Origin: Liolophura sinensis | Lineage: Eukaryota; Mollusca; Polyplacophora; Chitonida; Chitonidae | DNA length: 64,000 nucleotides | Reading direction: 5' to 3' | NCBI RefSeq assembly: GCF_032854445.1 | Contig: NW_027018017.1 | Location: 52,539-116,538, forward strand | In this document: in pieces, positions 1 to 11,529 of the stretch | Layout: the number at the start of each line of letters is the position of its first letter | Position numbering within the stretch: position 1 is the first letter of the stretch | The notes under the pieces: generated by a model | What the model was told of the DNA's origin: nothing | The model's database searches: none | The model's input: the letters and a program-made list of their open reading frames with translations, nothing else | Position numbers and translations under genes: made by a program

Positions 1-104
1 AGTGCTGCTGGTAAGAGGCTAATCCGACGTATTTTGTGACGAGAAATCGAATGGTGCAAACCGCGTTGCTCTCCGCCCAATACTTTTGGCTGTAGTGAGA
101 ATTG

Positions 105-189
105 AATGATCATTTATGTCATAATCACGTGCCCAGCAACGGCTCTTACTCCATGGAAACCAGGGAAATTTGCAATTTTTCAACAGCTG
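105..189. other. Dyad-rich segment of the monomer
   Basis: Four perfect palindromes occur within 85 bases: AATGATCATT at 105-114, CACGTG at 127-132, CCATGG at 151-156 and CAGCTG at 184-189, with CAATTG just upstream in most other units. CACGTG and CAGCTG are E-box type words. The segment is kept in most monomers, with local losses (CCACGG near 1799, atcacttgcg near 57560 and 59210). Protein binding or cruciform formation is inference. Confidence 0.6.
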
Positions 190-382
190 CCGATTTCTGG
201 CTCAATTCCGCATCTTTTGGCACCTTACTAAAGTGGGTCAGTGTTTAGTTGTAGTTTTTACAGCAGACTGTATCAAGTACCTTGTGTTTTTCATGTACAA
301 ATGGTCTGGTTTTTCTACACGTAGATAAAGACATTGAGATTGTCTTCGACTTAGAAGTAAGGCAATTGCTGGGTGAGTTAAA

Positions 383-395
383 TGGGCTTAGCCCA
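383..395. other. 13-base near-perfect hairpin word
   Basis: tgggcttagccca has 6-base arms (TGGGCT / AGCCCA) around one T. Variants in other units mostly keep the symmetry: gggcttggccc keeps 5-base arms, gggcttaaccc keeps 4-base arms and gggctgggccc (near 46336) extends it, while aaattggcttggccc in block B and gggattagccc weaken it. It lies just 3' of the gtgagt word at 373-378. Confidence 0.6.
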
Positions 396-474
396 AAGAT
401 TTGACGTCTTCTGGGCTACCGAAGGGCACATAACATATAGTAAAAAGTTGAATATAGTAATGACCAGTCGCGAT

Positions 475-487
475 GGTACAGAGTACA
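475..487. other. TGTAC-aga-GTACA dyad
   Basis: In most monomers this position reads tgtacagagtaca, a dyad of 5-base arms around three bases; in this first unit the leading T is G. It is followed by gtgta. In M2, a and o type units gagtac becomes tagtac or tagttc, which weakens the symmetry. Confidence 0.5.
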
Positions 488-3400
488 GTGTAGCCGATTT
501 CAATTAACAAAAAGACCAGGCAAAAATGCAAAATTGGAAAAATTGTTTCAGTGCTGCTGGTAAGAGTCTAATCCGACGTATTTTGTGACGAGAAATCGAA
601 TGGTGCAAACTGCGTTTCCCTCCGACTAATACTTTTGCCTGTAGTGACAATTGAATGATCATTTATGTCATAATCACGTGCCCAGCAACGGCTCTTACTC
701 CATGGAAACCAGGGAAATTTGCAATTGTTCAACAGCTGCCGATAACTGGCTCAATTCCGCATCTTTTGGCACCTTATTCATGTGGGTCAGTGTTCAGTTG
801 TACTTTTTACAGCAGACTGTATCAAGTACCTTGTGTTTTTCACGTACAAATGGTGTGGTTTTTCTACACGTAGATAAAGACATTGAGATTGTCTTGCACT
901 TAGAAGTAAGACAATTGCTGGGTGAGTTAAATGGGCTTAGCCCAAAGATTTCAGGTCTTCTGGGCTACCGAAGGGAACATAACTTATAGTCAAAAGTTGA
1001 ATATAGTAATGACCAGTCGCGATGGTACATAGTACAGTGTAGCCGATTTCAATTAACAAAAAGACCAGGCAAAAATGCAAAAGTGGAAAAACTGTTCCAG
1101 TGCTGCTGGTAAGAGTCTAATCCGACGTATTTTGTGACGAGAAATCGAATGGTGCAAACCGCGTTTCTCTCCGACCAATACTTTTGCCTGTAGTGACAAT
1201 TGAATGATCATTTATGTCATAATCACGTGCCCAGCAACGGCTCTTACTCCATGGAAACCAGGGAAATTTGCAATTGTTCAACAGCTGCCGATACCTGGGT
1301 CAATTCCGCATCTTTTGGCACCTTATTCATGTGGGTCAGTGTTCAGTTGTACTTTTTACAGCAGACTGTATCAAGTACCTTGTGTTTTTTATGTACAAAT
1401 GGTGTGGTTTTTCTACACGTAGATAAAGACATTGAGATTGTCTTGCACTTACAAGTAAGGCAATTGCTGGGTGAGTTAAATGGGCTTAGCCCAAAGATTT
1501 CAGGTCTTCTGGGCTACCGAAGGGCACATAACTTATAGCCAAAAGTTGAATATAGTAATGACCAGTCGCGATTGTACAGAGTACAGTGTAGCCGATTTCA
1601 ATTAACAAAAAGACCAGGCAAAAATGCAAAAGTGGAAAAACTGTTCCAGTGCTACTAGTAAGAGGCTAATCCGACGTATTTTGTGACGAGAAATCGAATG
1701 GTGCAATCTGCGTTGCTCTCCGACCAATACTTTTGGCTGTAGCGACAATTGAATGATCATTTATGTCATAATCACGTGCGTAGCAACGGCTCTTACTCCA
1801 CGGAAACCAGGGAAATTTGCAATTTTTCAACAGCTGCCGATGCCTGGCTCAATTCCGCATCTTTTGGCACCTTACTGAAGTGGGTCAGTGTTTAGTTGTA
1901 GTTTTTACAGCAGACTGTATCAAGTACCTTGTGTTTTTCATGTACAAATGGTGTGGTTTTTCTACACGTAGATAAAGACATTGAGATTGTCTAGGACTTA
2001 GAAGTAAGGCAATTGCTGGGTGAGTTAAATGGGCTTAGCCCAAAGATTTCAGGTCTTCTGGGCTACCGAAGGGCACATAACTTATAGTCAAAAGTTGAAT
2101 ATAGTAATGACCAGTCGCGATTGTACAGAGTACAGTGTAGCCGATTTCAATTAACATAAAGACCAGGCAAAAATGCAAAAGTGGAAAAACTGTTCCAGTG
2201 CTGCTGGTAAAAGGCTAATCCGACGTATTTTGTGACGAGAAATCGAATGGTGCAAACCGCGTTGCTCTCCGACCAATACTTTTGGCTGTAGCGACAATTG
2301 AATGATCATTTATGTCATAATCACGTGCGTAGCAACGGCTCTTACTCCATGGAAACCAGGGAAATTTACAATTTTTCAACAGCTGCCGATGACTGGCTTA
2401 ATTCCGCATCTTTTGGCACCTTACTGAAGTGGGTCAGTGTTCAGTTGTACTTTTTACAGCAGACTGTATCAAGTACCTTGTGTTTTTCACGTACAAATGG
2501 TGTGGTTTATCTACACGTAGATAAAGACATTGAGATTGTCTTGCACTTAGAAGTAAGGCAATTGCTGGGTGAGTTAAATGGGCTTAGCCCAAAGATTTTA
2601 AGTCTTCTGGGCTACCGAAGGGCACATAACTTATAGTCAAAAGTTGAATATAGTAATGACCAGTCGCGATTGTACAGAGTACAGTGTACCCGATTTCAAT
2701 TAACAAAAAGACCAGGCAAAAATGCAAAAGTGGAAAAACTGTTCCAGTGCTGCTGGTAAGAGGCTAATCCGACGTATTTTGTGACGAGAAATCGAATGGT
2801 GCAAACCGCGTTGCTCTCCGACCTATACTTTTGGCTGTAGCGACAATTCAATGATCATTTATGTCATAATTACGTGCCCAGCAACGGCTCTTACTCCATG
2901 GAAACCAGGGATATTTGCAATTTTTTAACAGCTGCCGATGCCTGGCCCAATTCCGCATCTTTTGGCACCTTATAAATGTGGGTCAGTGTTTAGTTGTACT
3001 TTTTACAGCAGACTGTATCAAGTACCTTGTGTTTTTTATGTACAAATGGTGTGGTTTTTCTACACGTAGATAAAGACATTGAGATTGTCTTGGACTTAGA
3101 AGTAAGACAATTGCTGGGTGAGTTAAATGGGCTTAGCCCAAAGATTTGACGTCTTCTGGGCTACCGAAGGGCACATAACTTATAGTCAAAAGTTCAATAT
3201 AGAAATGACCAGTCGCGATTGTACAGAGTACAGTGTAGCCGATTTCAATTAACAAAAAGACCAGGTAAAAATGCAAAAGTGGAAAAACTGTTCCAGTGCT
3301 GCTGGTAAGAGTCTAATCCGACGTATTTTGTGACGAGAAATCGAATGGTGCAAACCGCGTTGCTCTCCAACCTATACTTTTGGCTGTAGCGACAATTGAA

Positions 3401-3843
3401 TGATCATTGATGTCATAATCACGTGCCCAGCAACGGCTCTTACTCCATGGAAACCAGGGATACTTGCAATTTTTTAACAGCTGCCGATGCCTGGCTCAAT
3501 TCCGCATCTTTTGGCACCTTATAAATGTGGGTCAGTGTTTAGTTGTAGTTTTTACAGCAGACTGTATCAAGTACCTTGTGTTTTTTATGTACAAATGGTG
3601 TGGTTTTTCTACACGTAGATAAAGACATTGAGATTGTCTTGCACTTAGAAGTAAGACAATTGCTGGGTGAGTTAAATGGGCTTAACCCAAAGATTTCAGG
3701 TCTTCTGGGCTACCGAAGGGCACATAACTTATAGTCAAAAGTTGAATATAGTAATGACCAGTCGCGATTGTACAGAGTACAGTGTAGCCGATTTCAATTA
3801 ACAAAAAGACCAGGCAAAAATGCAAAAGTGGAAAAACTGTTCC

Positions 3844-6800
3844 AGTGCTGCTGGTAAGAGGCTAATCCGACGTATTTTGTGACGAGAAATCGAATGGTGC
3901 AAACCGCGTTGCTCTCCGCCCAATACTTTTGGCTGTAGTGAGAATTGAATGATCATTTATGTCATAATCACGTGCCCAGCAACGGCTCTTACTCCATGGA
4001 AACCAGGGAAATTTGCAATTTTTCAACAGCTGCCGATTTCTGGCTCAATTCCGCATCTTTTGGCACCTTACTAAAGTGGGTCAGTGTTTAGTTGTAGTTT
4101 TTACAGCAGACTGTATCAAGTACCTTGTGTTTTTCATGTACAAATGGTCTGGTTTTTCTACACGTAGATAAAGACATTGAGATTGTCTTCGACTTAGAAG
4201 TAAGGCAATTGCTGGGTGAGTTAAATGGGCTTAGCCCAAAGATTTGACGTCTTCTGGGCTACCGAAGGGCACATAACATATAGTAAAAAGTTGAATATAG
4301 TAATGACCAGTCGCGATGGTACAGAGTACAGTGTAGCCGATTTCAATTAACAAAAAGACCAGGCAAAAATGCAAAATTGGAAAAATTGTTTCAGTGCTGC
4401 TGGTAAGAGTCTAATCCGACGTATTTTGTGACGAGAAATCGAATGGTGCAAACTGCGTTTCCCTCCGACTAATACTTTTGCCTGTAGTGACAATTGAATG
4501 ATCATTTATGTCATAATCACGTGCCCAGCAACGGCTCTTACTCCATGGAAACCAGGGAAATTTGCAATTGTTCAACAGCTGCCGATAACTGGCTCAATTC
4601 CGCATCTTTTGGCACCTTATTCATGTGGGTCAGTGTTCAGTTGTACTTTTTACAGCAGACTGTATCAAGTACCTTGTGTTTTTCACGTACAAATGGTGTG
4701 GTTTTTCTACACGTAGATAAAGACATTGAGATTGTCTTGCACTTAGAAGTAAGACAATTGCTGGGTGAGTTAAATGGGCTTAGCCCAAAGATTTCAGGTC
4801 TTCTGGGCTACCGAAGGGAACATAACTTATAGTCAAAAGTTGAATATAGTAATGACCAGTCGCGATGGTACATAGTACAGTGTAGCCGATTTCAATTAAC
4901 AAAAAGACCAGGCAAAAATGCAAAAGTGGAAAAACTGTTCCAGTGCTGCTGGTAAGAGTCTAATCCGACGTATTTTGTGACGAGAAATCGAATGGTGCAA
5001 ACCGCGTTTCTCTCCGACCAATACTTTTGCCTGTAGTGACAATTGAATGATCATTTATGTCATAATCACGTGCCCAGCAACGGCTCTTACTCCATGGAAA
5101 CCAGGGAAATTTGCAATTGTTCAACAGCTGCCGATACCTGGGTCAATTCCGCATCTTTTGGCACCTTATTCATGTGGGTCAGTGTTCAGTTGTACTTTTT
5201 ACAGCAGACTGTATCAAGTACCTTGTGTTTTTTATGTACAAATGGTGTGGTTTTTCTACACGTAGATAAAGACATTGAGATTGTCTTGCACTTACAAGTA
5301 AGGCAATTGCTGGGTGAGTTAAATGGGCTTAGCCCAAAGATTTCAGGTCTTCTGGGCTACCGAAGGGCACATAACTTATAGCCAAAAGTTGAATATAGTA
5401 ATGACCAGTCGCGATTGTACAGAGTACAGTGTAGCCGATTTCAATTAACAAAAAGACCAGGCAAAAATGCAAAAGTGGAAAAACTGTTCCAGTGCTGCTG
5501 GCAAGAGGCTAATCCGACGTATTTTGTGACGAGAAATCGAATGGTGCAAACCGCGTTGCTCTCCGACCAATACTTTTGGCTGTGGTGAGAATTGAATGAT
5601 CATTTATGTCATAATCACGTGCCCAGCAACGGCTCTTACTCCATGGAAACCAGGGAAATTTGCAATTTTTCAACAGCTGCCGATGCCTGGCTCAATTCCG
5701 CATCTTTTGGCACCTTACTGAAGTGGGTCAGTGTTTAGTTGTAGTTTTTACAGCAGACTGTATCAAGTACCTTGTGTTTTTCAAGTACAAATGGTGTGGT
5801 TTTTCTACACGTAGATAAAGACATTGAGATTGTCTTGCACTTAGAAGTAAGGCAATTGCTGGGTGAGTTAAATGGGCTTAGCCCAAAGATTTCACGTCTT
5901 CTGGGCTACCGAAGGGCACATAACTTATAGTCAAAAGTTGAATATAGTAATGACCAGTCGCGATTGTACAGAGTACAGTGTACCCGATTTCAATTAACAA
6001 AAAGACCAGGCAAAAATGCAAAAGTGGAAAAACTGTTCCAGTGCTACTAGTAAGAGGCTAATCCGACGTATTTTGTGACGAGAAATCGAATGGTGCAATC
6101 CGCGTTGCTCTCCGACCAATACTTTTGGCTGTAGCGACAATTGAATGATCATTTATGTCATAATCACGTGCGTAGCAACGGCTCTTACTCCATGGAAACC
6201 AGGGAAATTTGCAATTTTTCGACAGCTGCCGATGCCTGGCTCAATTCCGCATCTTTTGGCACCTTACTGAAGTGGGTCAGTGTTCAGTTGTACCTTTTAC
6301 AGCGGACTGTATCAAGTACCTTGTGTTTTTTATGTACAAATGGTGTGGTTTTTCTACACGTAGATAAAGACACTGAGATTGTCTTCGACTTAGAAGAAAG
6401 GCAATTGCTGGGTGAGTTAAATGGGCTTAGCCCAAAGATTTGACGTCTTCTGGGCTACCGAAGGGCACATAACTTATAGTCAAAAGTTGAATATAGTAAT
6501 GACCAGTCGCGATTGTACAGAGTACAGTGTACCCGATTTCAATTAACAAAAAGACCAGGCAAAAATGCAAAAGTAGAAAAACTGTTCCAGTGCTGCTGGT
6601 AAGAGGCTAATCCGACGTATTTTGTGACGAGAAATCGAATGGTGCAAACCGCGTTGCTCTCCAACCTATACTTTTGGCTGTAGCGACAATTGAATGATCA
6701 TTGATGTCATAATCACGTGCCCAGCAACGGCTCTTACTCCATGGAAACCAGGGATACTTGCAATTTTTTAACAGCTGCCGATGCCTGGCTCAATTCCGCA

Positions 6801-7137
6801 TCTTTTGGCACCTTATAAATGTGGGTCAGTGTTTAGTTGTAGTTTTTACAGCAGACTGTATCAAGTACCTTGTGTTTTTTATGTACAAATGGTGTGGTTT
6901 TTCTACACGTAGATAAAGACATTGAGATTGTCTTGCACATAGAAGTAAGACAATTGCTGGGTGAGTTAAATGGGCTTAACCCAAAGATTTCAGGTCTTCT
7001 GGGCTACCGAAGGGCACATAACTTATAGTCAAAAGTTGAATATAGTAATGACCAGTCGCGATTGTACAGAGTACAGTGTAGCCGATTTCAATTAACAAAA
7101 AGACCAGGCAAAAATGCAAAAGTGGAAAAACTGTTCC
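3844..7137. repeat. Block A higher-order repeat, copy 2 (rearranged 6-mer)
   Basis: Starts are 3844, 4393, 4942, 5491, 6040 and 6589. The first three monomers read as identical to 1-1647. At 5491 the sequence switches from the expected M4 (ctactag) to a different monomer (ctgctggcaagag). The unit at 6040 is M4-like at its start but has new 3' variants (gacactgag, gaagaaagg, gatttgacg). The unit at 6589 matches M7 (ctccaacctatac, gggatacttgc, cttaaccc). The net effect is one monomer fewer than copy 1, with a changed interior, as expected from unequal exchange. Confidence 0.88.
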
Positions 7138-8784
7138 AGTGCTGCTGGTAAGAGGCTAATCCGACGTATTTTGTGACGAGAAATCGAATGGTGCAAACCG
7201 CGTTGCTCTCCGCCCAATACTTTTGGCTGTAGTGAGAATTGAATGATCATTTATGTCATAATCACGTGCCCAGCAACGGCTCTTACTCCATGGAAACCAG
7301 GGAAATTTGCAATTTTTCAACAGCTGCCGATTTCTGGCTCAATTCCGCATCTTTTGGCACCTTACTAAAGTGGGTCAGTGTTTAGTTGTAGTTTTTACAG
7401 CAGACTGTATCAAGTACCTTCTGTTTTTCATGTACAAATGGTCTGGTTTTTCTACACGTAGATAAAGACATTGAGATTGTTTTCGACTTAGAAGTAAGGC
7501 AATTGCTGGGTGAGTTAAATGGGCTTAGCCCAAAGATTTGACGTCTTCTGGGCTACCGAAGGGCACATAACATATAGTAAAAAGTTGAATATAGTAATGA
7601 CCAGTCGCGATGGTACAGAGTACAGTGTAGCCGATTTCAATTAACAAAAAGACCAGGCAAAAATGCAAAATTGGAAAAATTGTTTCAGTGCTGCTGGTAA
7701 GAGTCTAATCCGACGTATTTTGTGACGAGAAATCGAATGGTGCAAACTGCGTTTCCCTCCGACTAATACTTTTGCCTGTAGTGACAATTGAATGATCATT
7801 TATGTCATAATCACGTGCCCAGCAACGGCTCTTACTCCATGGAAACCAGGGAAATTTGCAATTTTTCAACAGCTGCCGATGCCTGGCTCAATTCCGCATC
7901 TTTTGGCACCTTACTGAAGTGGGTCAGTGTTCAGTTGTACTTTTTACAGCAGACTGTATCAAGTAGCTTGTGTTTTTTATGTACAAATGGTGTGGTTTTT
8001 CTACACGTAGATAACGACATTGAGATTGTCTTGGACTTAGAAGTAAGACAATTGCTGGGTGAGTTAAATGGGCTTAGCCCAAAGATTTCAGGTCTTCTGG
8101 GTTACCGAAGGGCACATAACTTATAGTCAAAAGTTGAATATAGTAATGACCAGTCGCGATTGTACAGAGTACAGTGTAGCCGATTTCAATTAACAAAAAG
8201 ACCAGGCAAAAATGCAAAAGTGGAAAAACTGTTCCAGTGCTGCTGGTAAGAGGCTAATCCGACGTATTTTGTGACGAGAAATCGATTGGTGCAAACCGCG
8301 TTGCTCTCCAACCTATACTTTTGGCTGTAGCGACAATTGAATGATCATTGATGTCATAATCACGTGCCCAGCAACGGCTCTTACTCCATGGAAACCAGGG
8401 ATACTTGCAATTTTTTAACAGCTGCCGATGCCTGGCTCAATTCCGCATCTTTTGGCACCTTATAAATGTGGGTCAGTGTTTAGTTGTAGTTTTTACAGCA
8501 GACTGTATCAAGTACCTTGTGTTTTTTATGTACAAATGGTGTGGTTTTTCTACACGTAGATAAAGACATTGAGATTGTCTTGCACTTAGAAGTAAGACAA
8601 TTGCTGGGTGAGTTAAATGGGCTTAACCCAAAGATTTCAGGTCTTCTGGGCTACCGAAGGGCACATAACTTATAGTCAAAAGTTGAATATAGTAATGACC
8701 AGTCGCGATTGTACAGAGTACAGTGTACCCGATTTCAATTAACAAAAAGACCAGGCAAAAATGCAAAAGTGGAAAAACTGTTCC
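7138..8784. repeat. Block A remnant, copy 3 (3 monomers)
   Basis: Starts are 7138, 7687 and 8236. The first is M1 with two visible changes (ttctgttttt near 7420 and attgttttcgac near 7478). The second begins as M2 (gcgtttccctccgactaat) but from about 7860 reads ttgcaatttttcaac and cgatgcctggc, so it is a chimera. The third is M7 (ctccaaccta, gggatacttgc, cttaaccc). This looks like a copy shortened by exchange at the edge of the block. Confidence 0.82.
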
Positions 8785-9882
8785 AGTGCTGCTGGTAAGA
8801 GGCTAATCCGACGTATTTTGTGACGAGAAATCGAATGGTGCAAACTGCGTTGCTCTCCGACCTATACTTTTGGCTGTAGTGACAATTGAATGATCATTGA
8901 TGTCATAATCACGTGCCCAGCAACGGCTCTTACTCCATGGAAACCAGGGAAATTTGCAATTTTTCAACAGCTGCCGATGCCTGGCTCAATTCCGCATCTT
9001 TTGGCACCTTACTGAAGTGGGTCAGTGTTTAGTTGTAGTTTTTACAGCAGACTGTATCAAGTACCTTGTGTTTTTCATGTACAAATGGTCTGGTTTTTCT
9101 ACACGTAGATAAAGACATTGAGATTGTCTTGGACTTAGAAGTAAGACAATTGCTGGGTGAGTTAAATTGGCTTGGCCCAAAGATTTCAGGTCTTCTGGGC
9201 TACCGAAGGGCACATAACTTATAGTCAAAAGTTGAATATAGTAATGACCAGTCGCGATTGTACAGAGTACAGTGTAGCCGGTTTCAATTAACAAAAAGAC
9301 CAGGTAAAAATGCAAAAGTAGAAAAACTGTTCCAGTGCTGCTGGTAAGAGGCTAATCCGACGTATTTTGTGACGAGAAATCGAATGGTGCAAACCGCGTT
9401 GCTCTCCGACCAATACTTTTGGCTGTAGTGACAATTAAATGATCATTTATGTCATAATCACGTGCCCAGCAACGGCTCTTACTCCATGGAAACCAGGGAA
9501 ATTTGCAATTTTTCAACAGCTGCCGATGCCTGGCTCAATTCCGCATCTTTTGGCACCTCACTGAAGTGGGTCAGTGTTCAGTTGTACTTTTTACAGCAGA
9601 CTGTATCAAATACCTTGTGTTTTTCATGTACACATGGTCTGGTTTTTCTACACGTAGATAAAGACATTCAGATTGTCTTGGACTTAGAAGTAAGACAATT
9701 GCTGGGTGAGTTAAATGGGCTTAACCCAAAGATTTCAGGTCTTCTGGGCTACCGAAGGGCACATAACTTATAGTCAAAAGTTGAATATAGTAATGACCAG
9801 TCGCGATTGTACAGAGTACAGTGTAGCCGATTTCAATTAACAAAAAGACCAGGCAAAAATGCAGAAGTGGAAAAACTGTTCC
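8785..9882. repeat. Block B leading P-Q dimer
   Basis: Monomers start at 8785 and 9334. The first resembles type P of the following trimers (gtttagttgtag, aaattggcttggcccaaag). The second resembles type Q (acaattaaatgatc). The third member, type R, is absent, so this is a partial unit at the edge of the trimer domain. Private changes such as cacctcactg, caaatacc and cattcag in the 9334 unit set it apart from the homogenised copies downstream. Confidence 0.78.
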
Positions 9883-11529
9883 AGTGCTGCTGGTAAGAGG
9901 CTAATCCGACGTATTTTGTGACGAGAAATCGAATGGTGCAAACCGCGTTGCTCTCCGACCAATACTTTTGGCTGTAGTGAGAATTGAATGATCATTGATG
10001 TCATAATCACGTGCCCAGCAACGGCTCTTACTCCATGGAAACCAGGGATATTTGCAATTTTTCAACAGCTGCCGATGCCTGGCTCAATTCCGCATCTTTT
10101 GGCACCTTACTGAAGTGGGTCAGTGTTTAGTTGTAGTTTTTACAGCAGACTGTATCAAGTACCTTGTGTTTTTCATGTACAAATGGTGTGGTTTTTCTAC
10201 ACGTAGATAAAGACATTGAGATTGTCTTGGACTTAGAAGTAAGACAATTGCTGGGTGAGTTAAATTGGCTTGGCCCAAATATTTCAGGTCTTCTGGGCTA
10301 CCGAAGGGCACATAACTTATAGTCAAAAGTTGAATATAGTAATGACCAGTCGCGATTGTACAGAGTACAGTGTAGCCGATTTCAATTAACAAAAAGACCA
10401 GGTAAAAATGCAAAAGTGGAAAAACTGTTCCAGTGCTGCTGGTAAGAGGCTAATCCGACGTATTTTGTGACGAGAAATCGAATGGTGCAAACCGCGTTGC
10501 TCTCCGACCAATACTTTTGGCTGTAGTGACAATTAAATGATCATTTATGTCATAATCACGTGCCCAGCAACGGCTCTTACTCCATGGAAACCAGGGAAAT
10601 TTGCAATTTTTCAACAGCTGCCGATTCCTGGCTCAATTCCGCATCTTTTGGCACCTTACTGAAGTGGGTCAGTGTTCAGTTGTACTTTTTACAGCAGACT
10701 GTATCAAGTACCTTGTGTTTTTCATGTACAAATGGTCTGGTTTTTCTACACGTAGATAAAGACATTGAGATTGTCTTCGACTTAGAAGTAAGGCAATTGC
10801 TGGGTGAGTTAAATGGGCTTAGCCCAAAGATTTGACGTCTTCTGGGCTACCGAAGGGAACATAACATATAGTAAAAAGTTGAATATAGTAATGACCAGTC
10901 GCGATGGTACAGAGTACAGTGTAGCCGATTTCAATTAACAAAAAGACCAGGCAAAAATGCAAAATTGGAAAAATTGTTTCAGTGCTGCTGGTAAGAGTCT
11001 AATCCGACGTATTTTGTGACGAGAAATCGAATGGTGCAAACTGCGTTTCCCTCCGACTAATACTTTTGCATGTAGTGACAATTGAATGATCATTTATGTC
11101 ATAATCACGTGCCCAGCAACGGCTCTTACTCCATGGAAACCAGGGAAATTTGCAATTGTTCAACAGCTGCCGATAACTGGCTCAATTCCGCATCTTTTGG
11201 CACCTTATTCATGTGGGTCAGTGTTCAGTTGTACTTTTTACAGCAGACTGTATCAAGTACCTTGTGTTTTTCACGTACAAATGGTGTGGTTTTTCTACAC
11301 GTAGATAAACACATTGAGATTGTCTTGGACTTAGAAGTAAGACAATTGCTGGGTGAGTTAAATGGGCTTAGCCCAAAGATTTCAGGTCTTCTGGGCTACC
11401 GAAGGGCACATAACTTATAGCCAAAAGTTGAATATAGTAATGACCAGTCGCGATTGTACAGAGTACAGTGTAGCCGATTTCAATTAACAAAAAGACCAGG
11501 CAAAATTGCAAAAGTGGAAAAACTGTTCC
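9883..11529. repeat. Block B 3-mer HOR, copy 1
   Basis: Monomers P (9883), Q (10432) and R (10981) total 1647 bp. P carries tgagaattgaatgatcattg and ttggcttggccc. Q carries acaattaaatgatc and a 3' half with gatttgacg, aacatatag and attggaaaaattg. R carries gcgtttccctccgactaat, ttttgcatg, cgataactggc and gataaacac. The Q 3' half and R 5' half match the M1/M2 junction of block A. A private change is cccaaatatttc near 10273. Confidence 0.9.

Larger units (their letters stand above)
1..549 (+). repeat. Reference satellite monomer (type M1)
   Basis: First complete unit, used here as the coordinate reference for within-monomer positions. It has diagnostic bases shared only with the units at 3844 and 7138: ctccgcccaatac near 71-83, cgatttctggc near 191-201, and a 3' part with gatttgacg, aacatatag and attggaaaaattg. 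Palindromic words cluster at 105-189 and a 13-base hairpin lies at 383-395. The remaining bases show no recognisable protein motif, RNA fold or transposon terminus. The phase is arbitrary; the biologically relevant unit boundary cannot be seen from a tandem array. Confidence 0.9.
1..3843. repeat. Block A higher-order repeat, copy 1 (7-mer)
   Basis: Seven different monomers (M1 to M7) start at 1, 550, 1099, 1648, 2197, 2746 and 3295. The series then restarts with M1 at 3844, giving a 3843-bp period. M2 has gcgtttccctccgactaat and cgataactggc. M3 has gcgtttctctccgacc and cgatacctgggtc. M4 begins with ctactagtaagag and has the CCATGG site changed to CCACGG. M6 and M7 have cctatac and tataaatgtg, and M7 also has cttaaccc. 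No monomer in this copy shows a length change. Confidence 0.9.

Noticed and set aside
40-100. Pol III type internal promoter (tggctgtagtgac as A box, aatcgaatgg as B box)
   Set aside because: The B-like word lies before the A-like word on the plus strand, both matches are partial, and no tRNA fold or terminator is visible.
1-549. CENP-B box in the monomer
   Set aside because: Every TTCG or CGAA word (gtcttcgac, tttttcgacag, ctcttcgacc, atcgaatgg, accgaaggg) was compared with the TTCG-N4-A-N2-CGGG pattern on both strands. None has the CGGG half.
651-989. Plus-strand open frame of 112 codons and its many relatives in other monomers as protein genes
   Set aside because: The frame recurs only because the repeat period is a multiple of three. 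It mostly needs a TTG start, is interrupted in many units by stops or indels, overlaps an equally long frame on the other strand, and shows no domain or signal I recognise.
9022-9315. Minus-strand open frame of about 97 codons with a hydrophobic start (leucine- and isoleucine-rich)
   Set aside because: It is found in the same place in many monomers and broken in others, with no promoter or conserved motif. The hydrophobic start comes from the tract complementary to caattaacaaaaagacc. It is a repeat by-product.
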